64,000 nucleotides of DNA. Source: Burkholderia thailandensis E264. Lineage in GTDB: Bacteria > Pseudomonadota > Gammaproteobacteria > Burkholderiales > Burkholderiaceae. The position numbers and the translations under genes are program-made. Shown here one piece after another: positions 17,089 through 25,491 of the stretch. The stretch's first letter is position 1, and each line of letters starts with the position of its first letter. Location of the stretch: the NCBI RefSeq assembly GCF_000012365.1, contig NC_007651.1, positions 1,054,001 through 1,118,000 of the forward strand, given 5' to 3'. Below the pieces are notes generated by a model. The model made no database searches. It was not told the origin of the DNA and saw only the letters and a program-made list of their open reading frames with translations.

Positions 17089-18297
17089 TCATCCGTGCGC
17101 GGCGAGGAACAGCCAGACGCCGCACGCCGCCGCCACCGCGCCGTACAGCGCATAGACGGGTACCTTGAATCGCGCGAGGCACAGCCACGCGATCGCGCCT
17201 GTCGCCCAATACACGGGCTCGGCGGGCGTTTTCGCGACAAGGCGCACGGCCGCGATCGCGAGGAATGCGGTGGTGGCCGCGCGCAGCACGCGCATGCCGC
17301 TCGCGAAGCGAGGATGCAGCTTCAGCCGTTCGACGTGCTGCCGCGCGAAGATGACGAGACAGCCGGACGGCACGAACAACGCGATGGTCGACAGCAGCGC
17401 GCCGCGCCAGCCGTCCTCGAGATAGCCGAGGAACGGCACGACGTTCAGAAGCGGTCCGGGCGACACGGGCGATAGCGTGAACGCGAGCATGAAGTCCTGC
17501 TCGGTGATGCCCGTCGCGCGCGTGACGAACAGCGATTTCAGCACGGGCAGCGCGGAGAAGCCGCCGCCGAAGAGCGTCATGCCGGCGCCCGCGAGCCGCG
17601 GCCAGAGCAGCGACGATTCGTATTTGATCGGCAACGGCAGCGCGAACAGCGCGATCAGGAGCGCGAGTGACGCCAGCAGCCGCCATTCCCGCGCGCGCAG
17701 CGCGAGCCGCAGCGCTTCGCCTTGCCGCCGGCCGCTCGCGAGCCAGCCGACCCCGAACGCGGCGGCGAGGATCGCGACGAACGCGGCGGGGCTGTGCGCA
17801 AGCCCGAGCAGCACCGTCGCGAGCGCGGCGATCGCGCGTTCGAGCGGCGCGTGAACGAGCGCGCGGACCTGCCTGAACCAGGTGAGCCCGATCAGCGCGG
17901 CGAGCACCATCGAGAAGTGATGCAGCAGCACGGGCGACGCGAGCGAGCGCACGAGCGGCGTCTGATAGAAGATCGCGAACACCGTCATCGCCGCGAAGAA
18001 CGGCAGCACGCTCGCGATGCCGGCGATCCACGCGCCCGCGCGGCCGCGCAGCGCGTGGCCGACCTGGACCGCGACGTTGCAGCCGACGGGGCCGGGCATC
18101 ATCCACGCGAGCGCGACGAGATCGGCGAACGACAGCGGATCGATTCGCCGCTCATGCTCGACGTAATGCCGCTCGAGCTGAGCCATCATCGCAAGACCGC
18201 CCCACGACACGGCGGACACGCCCGTCACGGTCTTGAACAATGCCCACAGCGATTCCCGATCGCCGCAATAGGCGGCTTGCGCGCTTGCGATTGTCAT
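17089..18297 (-). CDS. chrA: chromate transporter
   Basis: A 402-residue inner-membrane protein of the long-chain CHR family, built as two homologous halves. The first half holds VSWGGLAMMAQLERHYV and LVALAWMMPGPVGCNVAVQVG. The second holds MTLFGGGFSALPVLKSLFV and FTLSPVSPGPLLNVVPFLGY. The paired GG and PGP motifs are the CHR signatures, and about ten hydrophobic segments are visible. ChrA proteins export chromate using the proton motive force. I start at the ATG at 18297 (MTIASAQAAY); the frame runs on to 18357, but that part is Arg/Pro-rich. Neither start has a strong ribosome site. It is a single gene. Confidence 0.9.
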   Translation of the reverse strand: MTIASAQAAYCGDRESLWALFKTVTGVSAVSWGGLAMMAQLERHYVEHERRIDPLSFADLVALAWMMPGPVGCNVAVQVGHALRGRAGAWIAGIASVLPFFAAMTVFAIFYQTPLVRSLASPVLLHHFSMVLAALIGLTWFRQVRALVHAPLERAIAALATVLLGLAHSPAAFVAILAAAFGVGWLASGRRQGEALRLALRAREWRLLASLALLIALFALPLPIKYESSLLWPRLAGAGMTLFGGGFSALPVLKSLFVTRATGITEQDFMLAFTLSPVSPGPLLNVVPFLGYLEDGWRGALLSTIALFVPSGCLVIFARQHVERLKLHPRFASGMRVLRAATTAFLAIAAVRLVAKTPAEPVYWATGAIAWLCLARFKVPVYALYGAVAAACGVWLFLAAHG

Positions 18298-18451
18298 GGT
18301 CGGTGTCCAGTGCGCTCGCGGCCGCACGCGCGGCCACGTGTGCGTCGCACGTTTCATTGTGCACCCGGAAATTCGTTCGTTGTATGAGCAAAAACGAGTA
18401 GGCGGCGCATGGCCCGGCGCACGCCGTCGCGGCGCAGATCGGGGGCGCCGT

Positions 18452-20812
18452 TTAGTCGCTGCCGAACGACTGTTTGGCGGGGCTCGCGGCGTCGCGGCGG
18501 GCCATGGACGCGCGGTCGCCGCCGCAGACGCCGAAGCGCGCGAGCAGGGCCGGAATGCCGTCGGAGGGCACCGGCCGCGAGAACAGGAAGCCTTGGGCCT
18601 CGATGCGCCCGAGCGCGGCGAGCCACGCGATCTGCTCTTCGGTCTCCGTCCCCTCGACGACGACCGTGAGCCCGAGCGAGCGCGCTAGGTGCACGATCGA
18701 CGACACCATCACGCACACGCTGCGGTCGGCCGGAATCGCTTGGATGAACGACCGGTCGACCTTCAGCGTATCGACCGAGAAGCGGTGCAGATAGGACAGC
18801 GACGAATAGCCGGTGCCGAAATCGTCGAGCGCGACGCGGATACCGAGCTTCTTCAGCGCGACGATCTTCTCCGACACGAGCTCAGGGTATTCCATCATCG
18901 CGGTCTCGGTGATCTCGAGCTCGAGGCGGCGCGCCTCGATCCCGGTCTCGACGAGCGCGCGCGAGATCGTGTCGATCAGGTCGCCGCGCCAGAACTGCAC
19001 GGGCGAGATGTTGACGGCGAGCGTGAGCTTGTCGTGGCCTTCGTCGCGCCAGCGCGCGAGCTGCTCGCACGCGGTGCGGATCACGAAGTCTCCGATCGGA
19101 ACGATGAGCCCGGTCGATTCGGCGATCGAAATGAATTCGTTCGCGGAGATCACGCCGTGCTCCGGATGGTCCCAGCGCACGAGCGCCTCGAAGCCGGTGA
19201 TGCAGCGGTACGTGAGATCGATCTTCGGCTGGTAGGCGAGGAACAATTGCCCGTCCGACAGCGCGACGCGCAACTGCTGCTCCCAGCGCATCAGGTGATC
19301 GGCGCGATGCGACAGGTGCGGCGCATAGAACTGGTAGCAGTTCTTGCCCGCGTCCTTGGCGCTGTACATCGCGAGATCGGCCTTCTTCAGCAGGTCGATC
19401 TCGCTCTCGTTCTCGACCGAATGCAGCGCGATGCCGATGCTCGCGTGCAGCACGAACGAGCTGCCGCGCACGTCGAACGGCTCGGCGAACATCCGCACGA
19501 TCGCCTCGGCGAGGCGCTCGGCGCGCCGCTCGACGTTCTCGCCCTTCACGACGACGACGAACTCGTCGCCGCCGATGCGCGCGAGCGCGCCTTCGTTCGT
19601 CACCGCGTCGGACAGGCGCGCGGCCGTCATCTGCAGCACGATGTCGCCCGCGTTGTGGCCGAGCGTGTCGTTGACGGTCTTGAAATTGTCGAGATCGATG
19701 AACAGGATCGCGAGGCGCGACAGGTTCGACGGCAGCGCGACGTCGTTGCGCAGGCTGCGCAGCGTCGCGTAGCGGTTCGCGAGCCCCGTGAGCAGATCGA
19801 ACTCGGCGAGCTGCGTCATTTCGCGCTCGCGGCCGAGCAGCTTGCCGATCAGGCCCGTCGCGACGCCGAAGAACGCGAGCATCGCGAGCGTGATGAAGCT
19901 CGTCATCAGCAGGTAGACGTTGCGCGTGTGGTGATAGTCGGCGAATTCTTCCGCCTGCGACAGGCCGACCATCACGCCGAGCGGATAGCCGTCGAGATGG
20001 CGATACGACACGATGCGCCTGATGCCGTCGATCGGATCGACATAGATGCCCGACGCGCGCTCCGACACTGGATAGACGCCCGACGCCGAGAACGTGCCGG
20101 GCGACTTCTGCGTGGAGCCCGTGCTGCGCGCGAGCACGGCGCCGGTATCCGAGATCACGGCGATCACGCCGTCCTTGCCGAGCGTCGCGTTGTTGTAGAA
20201 GTCGTTCGTGAAGTAGGTCGGGTCCTCGGACACGACGACGACGCCGGCGAACGAGCCGTCCGGATGGTTCAGGCGCCGCGTCATCTGCAGCGTCCAGTGG
20301 CGCGACACGCGGCCGAACACCGGCTTGCTGATGTAGAGATCGTCGTCGTTGCGCTGCATGTGCACCCTGAAGTGCTCGCGGTCGGACAGGTCGATCGGCT
20401 TCGGATGCAACTCGGCGGTGTTCGCGATCAGCCGGCCGCGCGCATCGAGAATGGACACCTGGATCAGCGTGTCGCTCGGCACGACGCCTTTCTCGACCGT
20501 GCGCGCGAGATTGAAGCGGGCGGGCGACTTCTCGAATTCGTATTTGACGAAGCGGGTGATCTGGTCGACCTGATGGATCGCCTTGACCGTGTGCTGCTCG
20601 AGCGCCGTCGACAGGATCGCGGCCGACGCGCCCGCGTCGCGGAACGCGCTTTCCTTCTCGACGGACAGGCGCGCGATGATGGCCACCCACAGCAGCGCGA
20701 GCGCCAGCGTGCCGAGGAGCGGGATCGCGAACAGCGCGCGCCGGCGGCGCGACTTGCGTGTCGCGCGCACCGGCCGCGCGGCGCGGGCGGCGTGTGACCG
20801 AGACGAACTCAT
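18452..20812 (-). CDS. membrane sensor GGDEF-EAL protein
   Basis: A 786-residue c-di-GMP enzyme. An Arg-rich start is followed by a membrane helix (27-48), a periplasmic dCache/PDC sensor domain (about 55-295), a second helix (about 300-325), a GGDEF domain (ARIGGDEFVVVV, motif at 414-418) and an EAL domain (GFEALVRWDHPEHG, motif at 542-544; DDFGTGYSSLSYL further on). Both catalytic motifs are intact. The RxxD inhibitory site expected five residues before GGDEF is absent. It could make or break c-di-GMP depending on a periplasmic signal. It has no partner gene nearby, but a VpsR/BerB-like regulator, a family that responds to c-di-GMP, lies 13 kb upstream. Confidence 0.93.
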   Translation of the reverse strand: MSSSRSHAARAARPVRATRKSRRRRALFAIPLLGTLALALLWVAIIARLSVEKESAFRDAGASAAILSTALEQHTVKAIHQVDQITRFVKYEFEKSPARFNLARTVEKGVVPSDTLIQVSILDARGRLIANTAELHPKPIDLSDREHFRVHMQRNDDDLYISKPVFGRVSRHWTLQMTRRLNHPDGSFAGVVVVSEDPTYFTNDFYNNATLGKDGVIAVISDTGAVLARSTGSTQKSPGTFSASGVYPVSERASGIYVDPIDGIRRIVSYRHLDGYPLGVMVGLSQAEEFADYHHTRNVYLLMTSFITLAMLAFFGVATGLIGKLLGREREMTQLAEFDLLTGLANRYATLRSLRNDVALPSNLSRLAILFIDLDNFKTVNDTLGHNAGDIVLQMTAARLSDAVTNEGALARIGGDEFVVVVKGENVERRAERLAEAIVRMFAEPFDVRGSSFVLHASIGIALHSVENESEIDLLKKADLAMYSAKDAGKNCYQFYAPHLSHRADHLMRWEQQLRVALSDGQLFLAYQPKIDLTYRCITGFEALVRWDHPEHGVISANEFISIAESTGLIVPIGDFVIRTACEQLARWRDEGHDKLTLAVNISPVQFWRGDLIDTISRALVETGIEARRLELEITETAMMEYPELVSEKIVALKKLGIRVALDDFGTGYSSLSYLHRFSVDTLKVDRSFIQAIPADRSVCVMVSSIVHLARSLGLTVVVEGTETEEQIAWLAALGRIEAQGFLFSRPVPSDGIPALLARFGVCGGDRASMARRDAASPAKQSFGSD

Positions 20813-21031
20813 CGGACGAAAGGTGTCCTTGCGCGCATGGGCGATCCGACAGGATAACCGAGTAAACGGGCCGATAAAGAAGACAATAGACGAGGCCCGA
20901 TATTACTGAATGGTCGGTCTTTGATTTAGCGTGGGCAGGATATCGCTAACCGGGGGAAGAGGGTGCGGCCCCGCGCGCGGCCCGCGCGGGGCCTCGGTCG
21001 CGCGGCCGGCGCGGCCGGGCGAAAACGGCGC

Positions 21032-21928
21032 TCAGCGCAGCCGGATGGCGCCGTCGACGAGCGTGACGGCGGCGCCGCCGATCCAGATCTTGCCGGCGTC
21101 GTCGTAATCGACCGAGATGCGGCCGTCGCGGCCGAGCGCCGTGCCCTGGCGCGCGGTATAGCGGCGGCCCGGGCGGCGGCCCGCTTGCGCGAGGACGCCC
21201 GCGATCGCCGCATTCGCGCTGCCCGTCACCGGGTCTTCGCCGGCGCCGAACGCCTCGCCCGTCATCAGGCAGCGGACCTCGAACGTCGCCGGCCCGTCGG
21301 CGGGATGCGGGCCGTATGCGGCGAGGCCGGCCGCGCCGAGCGCGGCGACGATCGGCGCGAGGGCCGCGTGGTCCGGCGCGAGCGCGAGGCAGTCGGCGGC
21401 CGACGCGAGCCGCACGACGAGCCACGGCGCGCCGTTGTCGACCGCCTGCGGCGGCACGTCGAAATCGATCGCGCCGGTGCGCAGCGCGGCCGCGAGCGCG
21501 GGCCACTCGCGCTCGGCAAGCGGCGTCACGCGCGCGGGCGGTGCGGCGAACGCCCAGCCGCCGTCACGCTCGGCGAGCTCGACGAGCCCCGCGCCGCATT
21601 GCTGGACGAGCCGCCCGGGCACGCGCGGCTGCGCGCCCGCGTCGAGAAACGCGTGCGCGGCGCCGAGCGTCGGATGGCCGGCGAACGGCAACTCGCCGCC
21701 CGGCGTGAAGATGCGCACGCGATAGTCGGCGGCGGGATCGGTCGGCGCGACGAGGAACGCGGTCTCGGACAGGTTGGTCCAGCGCGCGATCTCGAGCATG
21801 TCGGCGTCGGACAGCGCGTGCGCGTCGAATACGACGGCGAGCGGATTGCCCTTGAACGGCACCGACGTGAACACGTCGACCTGCTTGAAGCGCACCGCGC
21901 CCGGAGCGACGGCCATCGCGGTTGCCAT
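21032..21928 (-). CDS. PhzF family isomerase/epimerase
   Basis: A 298-residue protein of the PhzF fold (two diaminopimelate-epimerase-like halves). The acidic catalytic residue is Glu55 in TNLSETAFLV. Other family motifs are FTPGGELPFAGHPTLGAAH and, in the second half, DPVTGSANAAIAGVL and GRDGRISVDY. PhzF itself isomerises a phenazine precursor, but no phenazine genes are nearby, so this is a general PhzF-like protein of unknown substrate. Its start lies 4 bases after the RidA stop, so the two are co-transcribed. It is the last gene of a five-gene minus-strand cluster. Confidence 0.9.
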   Translation of the reverse strand: MATAMAVAPGAVRFKQVDVFTSVPFKGNPLAVVFDAHALSDADMLEIARWTNLSETAFLVAPTDPAADYRVRIFTPGGELPFAGHPTLGAAHAFLDAGAQPRVPGRLVQQCGAGLVELAERDGGWAFAAPPARVTPLAEREWPALAAALRTGAIDFDVPPQAVDNGAPWLVVRLASAADCLALAPDHAALAPIVAALGAAGLAAYGPHPADGPATFEVRCLMTGEAFGAGEDPVTGSANAAIAGVLAQAGRRPGRRYTARQGTALGRDGRISVDYDDAGKIWIGGAAVTLVDGAIRLR

Positions 21929-21932
21929 CGCG

Positions 21933-22391
21933 TTACGCGACTTCGGCGATCAGCTCGATCTCGACGCACGCGCCGAGCGGGATCTGCGCGACGCCGAACG
22001 CCGAGCGCGCGTGCTTGCCCGCGTCGCCGAACACCTCGGCGATCAGCTCCGACGCGCCGTTCGTCACGATGTGCTGCTCGGTGAACTCGAGCGTCGAGTT
22101 GACGAGGCTCATCACCTTGACGATGCGCTTGATCTTGTTCAGGTCGCCCGTGTGCGCGTGCAGCGTCGCGAGCAGGTCGATCGCGACCGCGCGCGCGGCT
22201 TCCTTGCCTTGCTCCGTCGTGACGTCGAGGCCGAGCTTGCCGGCCCAGACCTTGCCGTCCTTCTTCGCGATGTGGCCCGACAGATAGACGGTGTTGCCGC
22301 TTTGCGCGCTCATCACGTAGGCGGCGGCGGGCGCACCCGCGACCGGCAGCTCGATGCCGAGTTCCTTCAGTTTGTCGTAGACGTTTGCCAT
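21933..22391 (-). CDS. RidA/YjgF family protein
   Basis: A 152-residue protein of the RidA/Rid superfamily (AYVMSAQSGNTVYLSGHIAKKDGK, AIDLLATLHAHTGDLNKIKRIVKV, GVAQIPLGACVEIELIAE). It belongs to the longer subgroup with an N-terminal extension. The canonical RidA arginine (R105) position is occupied by the PLGACVEIE motif without it, as in several Rid subfamilies. RidA enzymes hydrolyse reactive enamine/imine intermediates released by PLP enzymes, which fits the aminotransferase gene just upstream. GAGGA lies before the ATG at 22391. The substrate is unknown. Confidence 0.88.
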   Translation of the reverse strand: MANVYDKLKELGIELPVAGAPAAAYVMSAQSGNTVYLSGHIAKKDGKVWAGKLGLDVTTEQGKEAARAVAIDLLATLHAHTGDLNKIKRIVKVMSLVNSTLEFTEQHIVTNGASELIAEVFGDAGKHARSAFGVAQIPLGACVEIELIAEVA

Positions 22392-22455
22392 GTGATTCGT
22401 ATCCTCGTGAGTTCGTGAGTCAATCAATCGTGAATGCGTGAACGGACGAAAGGCG

Positions 22456-23637
22456 TCACAGACGCTCGCGCAACAGCTTGCCGAGCCGCGCGACGCCTTC
22501 CTCGATCTTCTCCGGCGGCACCGTGACGAACGACAGCCGCAGCGTGTTCTGCTGCGCATCGTTCGCGAAGAACGGCGCGCCCGGCACGAACGCGACGTTG
22601 TTCGCGACCGCCGCATCGAGGAGCCGCATGCTGTCGATCTGCGCGGGCAGCTTCACCCAGATGAACATCCCGCCTTCCGGGCGGTTCCAGCTCACGCCTT
22701 CCGGCATGTGCCGCGCGAGCGACGCGAGCATCGCTTCGCACTGCGCGCCGTAGAGCTTGCGGATCGTCGGGATGTGCGCATCGAGGAAGCCGTCCTGGAT
22801 CACTTCGTAGGCGATGCGCTGCGTGAGCGACGGCGTGTGCAGATCCGTCGCCTGCTTCGCCTGCACGAGCTTGAAGTGCAGCTCCTCGGGCGCAATGATA
22901 TAGCCGATCCGCAGGCCGGGTGCGAGCACCTTCGAGAACGTGCCGAGATGGACGACGTGATCGGGCGCCATCGACAGCATCGTCGGCAGCGGCTCGCCCG
23001 CGTAGTTCAGCGCGCCGTACGGATCGTCCTCGAGCACCGGGAACGGGCTCGTCTGCGCGAAGGCGGCGAGCGCACGGCGGCGCTCGACGCTCAGGCGGCG
23101 GCCCGTCGGATTCTGGAAATTCGGTTGCGCGTACAACAGTCGCGCATCCTTCGTCAGCTCGGGCGTGAGCGCGTTGGGCACAAGGCCCGCGTCGTCGGTC
23201 GGCACCTGCACGTAGATCGGCTCGTAGAGCGAGAACGACTGCAGCGCGCCGAGGTAGGTCGGCGTCTCGACGAGCACGCGGCTTTGCGGATCGATCAGCA
23301 CCTTGCCGAGCAGGTCGAGCGCCTGCTGCGAGCCCGTCGTGACGAGCACCTGCGTCGTGCGCACGCGATAGCGCTCGGCGATCCATTCGCGCAGCGGCAG
23401 GAAGCCTTCGGTCGCGCTGTACTGCAATGCGGCGGCGGGCGAATCGCGCAGCACGCGGTCGGCGGCTTCGCGCATGCGCTCGGCGGGGAACGTCGCGGGC
23501 GAGGGCAGCCCGCCCGCGAACGAGATCACCTCGGGGCGCTCGGTCACTTTCAGGATTTCGCGGATCGCCGAGCTCGTGAGCTTGCGTGCGCGTTCGGACA
23601 GGGTCCATTGGGGCGGCTTGAGATCGCTCGGATTCAT
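22456..23637 (-). CDS. PLP-dependent aminotransferase, fold type I
   Basis: A 393-residue class I/II aminotransferase of the LysN/2-aminoadipate or MocR-aminotransferase-like group. The PLP lysine is Lys236 in LGTFSKVLAPGLRIGY, and the pyridine-N contact is in the VLEDDPYG segment (201-208). NFQNPTGRRLS and the phosphate-binding TTGSQQALDL are also clear. I start at 23637 (MNPSDLKPPQW) because GAGGAG sits just upstream; the ATG at 23658 is the alternative. Substrate specificity cannot be told from sequence. The gene lies within the PhzF-RidA-EamA-VOC cluster. Confidence 0.9.
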   Translation of the reverse strand: MNPSDLKPPQWTLSERARKLTSSAIREILKVTERPEVISFAGGLPSPATFPAERMREAADRVLRDSPAAALQYSATEGFLPLREWIAERYRVRTTQVLVTTGSQQALDLLGKVLIDPQSRVLVETPTYLGALQSFSLYEPIYVQVPTDDAGLVPNALTPELTKDARLLYAQPNFQNPTGRRLSVERRRALAAFAQTSPFPVLEDDPYGALNYAGEPLPTMLSMAPDHVVHLGTFSKVLAPGLRIGYIIAPEELHFKLVQAKQATDLHTPSLTQRIAYEVIQDGFLDAHIPTIRKLYGAQCEAMLASLARHMPEGVSWNRPEGGMFIWVKLPAQIDSMRLLDAAVANNVAFVPGAPFFANDAQQNTLRLSFVTVPPEKIEEGVARLGKLLRERL

Positions 23638-23697
23638 GGTCTCCTCGGTCGGTGTCATGGGTCGTTCGGATGAAAGCGTCGATTATCGCTCGTCAAA

Positions 23698-24606
23698 TCA
23701 CACGGCGCGAGCCGGTAGCGGCGCGCGGCGCACGGCGGCGCGGCGGCCGAGCACGACGGTCGCGATCACGGCGGCGGCGAACAGCCAGGTCGACGGCGAA
23801 ACGGTTTCGCCGAAGAACAGCGCCGAGAACGCGATCGTGAAGAAGATCTGCAACAGCTGCACTTGACCGACGCGCGCGATGCCGCCGATCGCGAGGCCCG
23901 CGTACCACGCGAAAAAGCCGATGAACTGCGAGAACAGCGTCACGTAGCCGAACGCGAGCCACACGCGCGTCGACACGGGGCCCGGATGCGCCGCGTGGTG
24001 CGCCCAGGCGAGCCAGCCGACGGGTAACACGAGGAACGGCGCGGACACGACGAGCGCCCAGCAGATCACCTGCCAGCCGCCGATCTCGCGCGCGAGGCGC
24101 GCGCCTTCCGCGTAGCCGAGCGCGCCGATGCCGACCGCGACGAGCATCAGCAGGTCGCCCGGCTGCAGCGCGCCGCCGCCGTCGCGCAGCGCGAACGCGA
24201 TCACGAGCGCGCTGCCGAGCGCCGCGCTCGCCCAGAACGCCTTCGACGGCCGTTCGCGCGCGAGCCACGCCGCATACAGCGCGACGAGGAGCGGCTGCAA
24301 TCCGTTGACGACCGCGCCGTGCGCGGCGGGCACGGTCTTCATCGCCCATGCGGAGAACACCGGAAACGCGATGATCACGCCCGCCGACACGACGGCGAGG
24401 CTCTTCAGTTGCGCGCGGGTCGGCCGGCGCTCGCGGCGCAGCCACAGCAGCAGCCCGGCCGGCACGGACGCGGCGAGCGCGCGCCCGAGTCCGTTCAGGA
24501 GCGGATGGAGCTCGGTGACGACGATGCGCGTCATCGGCAGCGTCAGGCTGAAGATCATCACGCCGATCAGGCCGAGCAGCATGCCGCGGGTTTCGCGCGA
24601 ATCCAT
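23698..24606 (-). CDS. EamA/DMT family transporter
   Basis: A 302-residue inner-membrane protein of the drug/metabolite transporter superfamily with ten predicted helices in two EamA repeats (MLLGLIGVMIFSLTLPMTRI at the start, then WASAALGSALVIAFAL). Such proteins export amino acids or other small metabolites. It lies 60 bases upstream of the aminotransferase start and 54 bases after the VOC protein, in the same direction, so export of a product or by-product of that enzyme set is a reasonable inference. Confidence 0.88.
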   Translation of the reverse strand: MDSRETRGMLLGLIGVMIFSLTLPMTRIVVTELHPLLNGLGRALAASVPAGLLLWLRRERRPTRAQLKSLAVVSAGVIIAFPVFSAWAMKTVPAAHGAVVNGLQPLLVALYAAWLARERPSKAFWASAALGSALVIAFALRDGGGALQPGDLLMLVAVGIGALGYAEGARLAREIGGWQVICWALVVSAPFLVLPVGWLAWAHHAAHPGPVSTRVWLAFGYVTLFSQFIGFFAWYAGLAIGGIARVGQVQLLQIFFTIAFSALFFGETVSPSTWLFAAAVIATVVLGRRAAVRRAPLPARAV

Positions 24607-24660
24607 TGAAGTGTCTCCATCGATATGTCGGGTTTCTGTCGGAGGGCGGGGCGGGCCGCG

Positions 24661-25344
24661 CTAGCGCAGCGTGCGCGCGCCCTTCGGCGTGTCGAACTCG
24701 GCGGCGAGCGCGGGCGTCTCGCCCGCATCCAGGTCGAGCAGGTGAGCGGCGTTCAGCCACGCGAGCTGCTCGCGCACCGTGTCCGCGTGCGGATGCGCGG
24801 CTTTCAGCGCCTTCAGCGCGACGCCGCCGTGCGGCAGCGCATCGGACGGGTGGCGCGCGTCGTTCCACTGGATCAGCGACGGCAGCACGCCGTCGCCCGC
24901 GCCTCGCCACGCGGGCAGCGCGCCGTCGTCGGGTACCGTCAGCCGCCAGCCGAAATCGTCGCGCGTCATCGGCACGACGCGCGCGATGCGCGCCGGATAT
25001 TGGCGCTGCCACAGCTCGAGCTGGCGCGGGCGGTCGACGCGCGCGACCCAGTGCGCGAGGTATGGGCCTTGCTCGAGGCGCGCGTGCGTCGCCGGGGCGT
25101 CGAGGCCGAACAGGCACGGCCGCGGCCGGCCGTCGGCGGGCCGCGGCGCGCCGGGGTCGGCGGCGATCACTTCGAGATACGCGCCGCCCCACAGGCCGAA
25201 CAGGCGGTTGTGCGTGCGCATCGACGGATGCGCGCCGCCGCCCGCGGGCTCGATGCCGAGCGTGTCGGCGACGTACGCGACGCCTTCTTCGAGCGTGCGC
25301 GCGGCCACGACGAGATGATCGAGTTTCAGTGAGTGGGCTGCCAT
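24661..25344 (-). CDS. VOC-like (glyoxalase-like) protein
   Basis: A 227-residue protein with a glyoxalase-like VOC fold in the first half (LKLDHLVVAARTLEEGVAYV, LGGYLEVIA-type strand at GGAYLEVIAAD) and a second, weaker half after residue 120. The His in LDHLVVA and the Glu in AYLEVIA are at usual VOC metal positions. The start at 25344 gives MAAHSLKLDHL; the upstream in-frame extension to 25530 overlaps the MocR gene and its operator. It is the first gene of the five-gene minus-strand cluster, divergent from the MocR regulator, which probably controls it. Confidence 0.82.
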   Translation of the reverse strand: MAAHSLKLDHLVVAARTLEEGVAYVADTLGIEPAGGGAHPSMRTHNRLFGLWGGAYLEVIAADPGAPRPADGRPRPCLFGLDAPATHARLEQGPYLAHWVARVDRPRQLELWQRQYPARIARVVPMTRDDFGWRLTVPDDGALPAWRGAGDGVLPSLIQWNDARHPSDALPHGGVALKALKAAHPHADTVREQLAWLNAAHLLDLDAGETPALAAEFDTPKGARTLR

Positions 25345-25417
25345 CGGACGAAATGCAAGGACATCGGAACCGGTTTTCAACGCGCGCGTGCGCCACCGCG
25401 CCGCATCGCCGCCGAAA

Positions 25418-25480
25418 AACTGTAATCGCGGCGACCGGCACAGTAACGGTACAATCGCCGCGATACTCTTCGGTACAGTT
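25418..25480. promoter_or_regulatory. direct-repeat operator before the MocR regulator
   Basis: Three direct copies of CGGYACARTN: CGGCACAGTA (25436-25445), CGGTACAATC (25447-25456) and CGGTACAGTT (25471-25480). An inverted AACTGTA lies at 25418-25424. MocR/PdxR-type regulators typically bind direct repeats in such divergent regions. The third copy directly abuts the MocR ribosome site GGAGG (25481-25485). Confidence 0.6.
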
Positions 25481-25491
25481 GGAGGCCCGCG

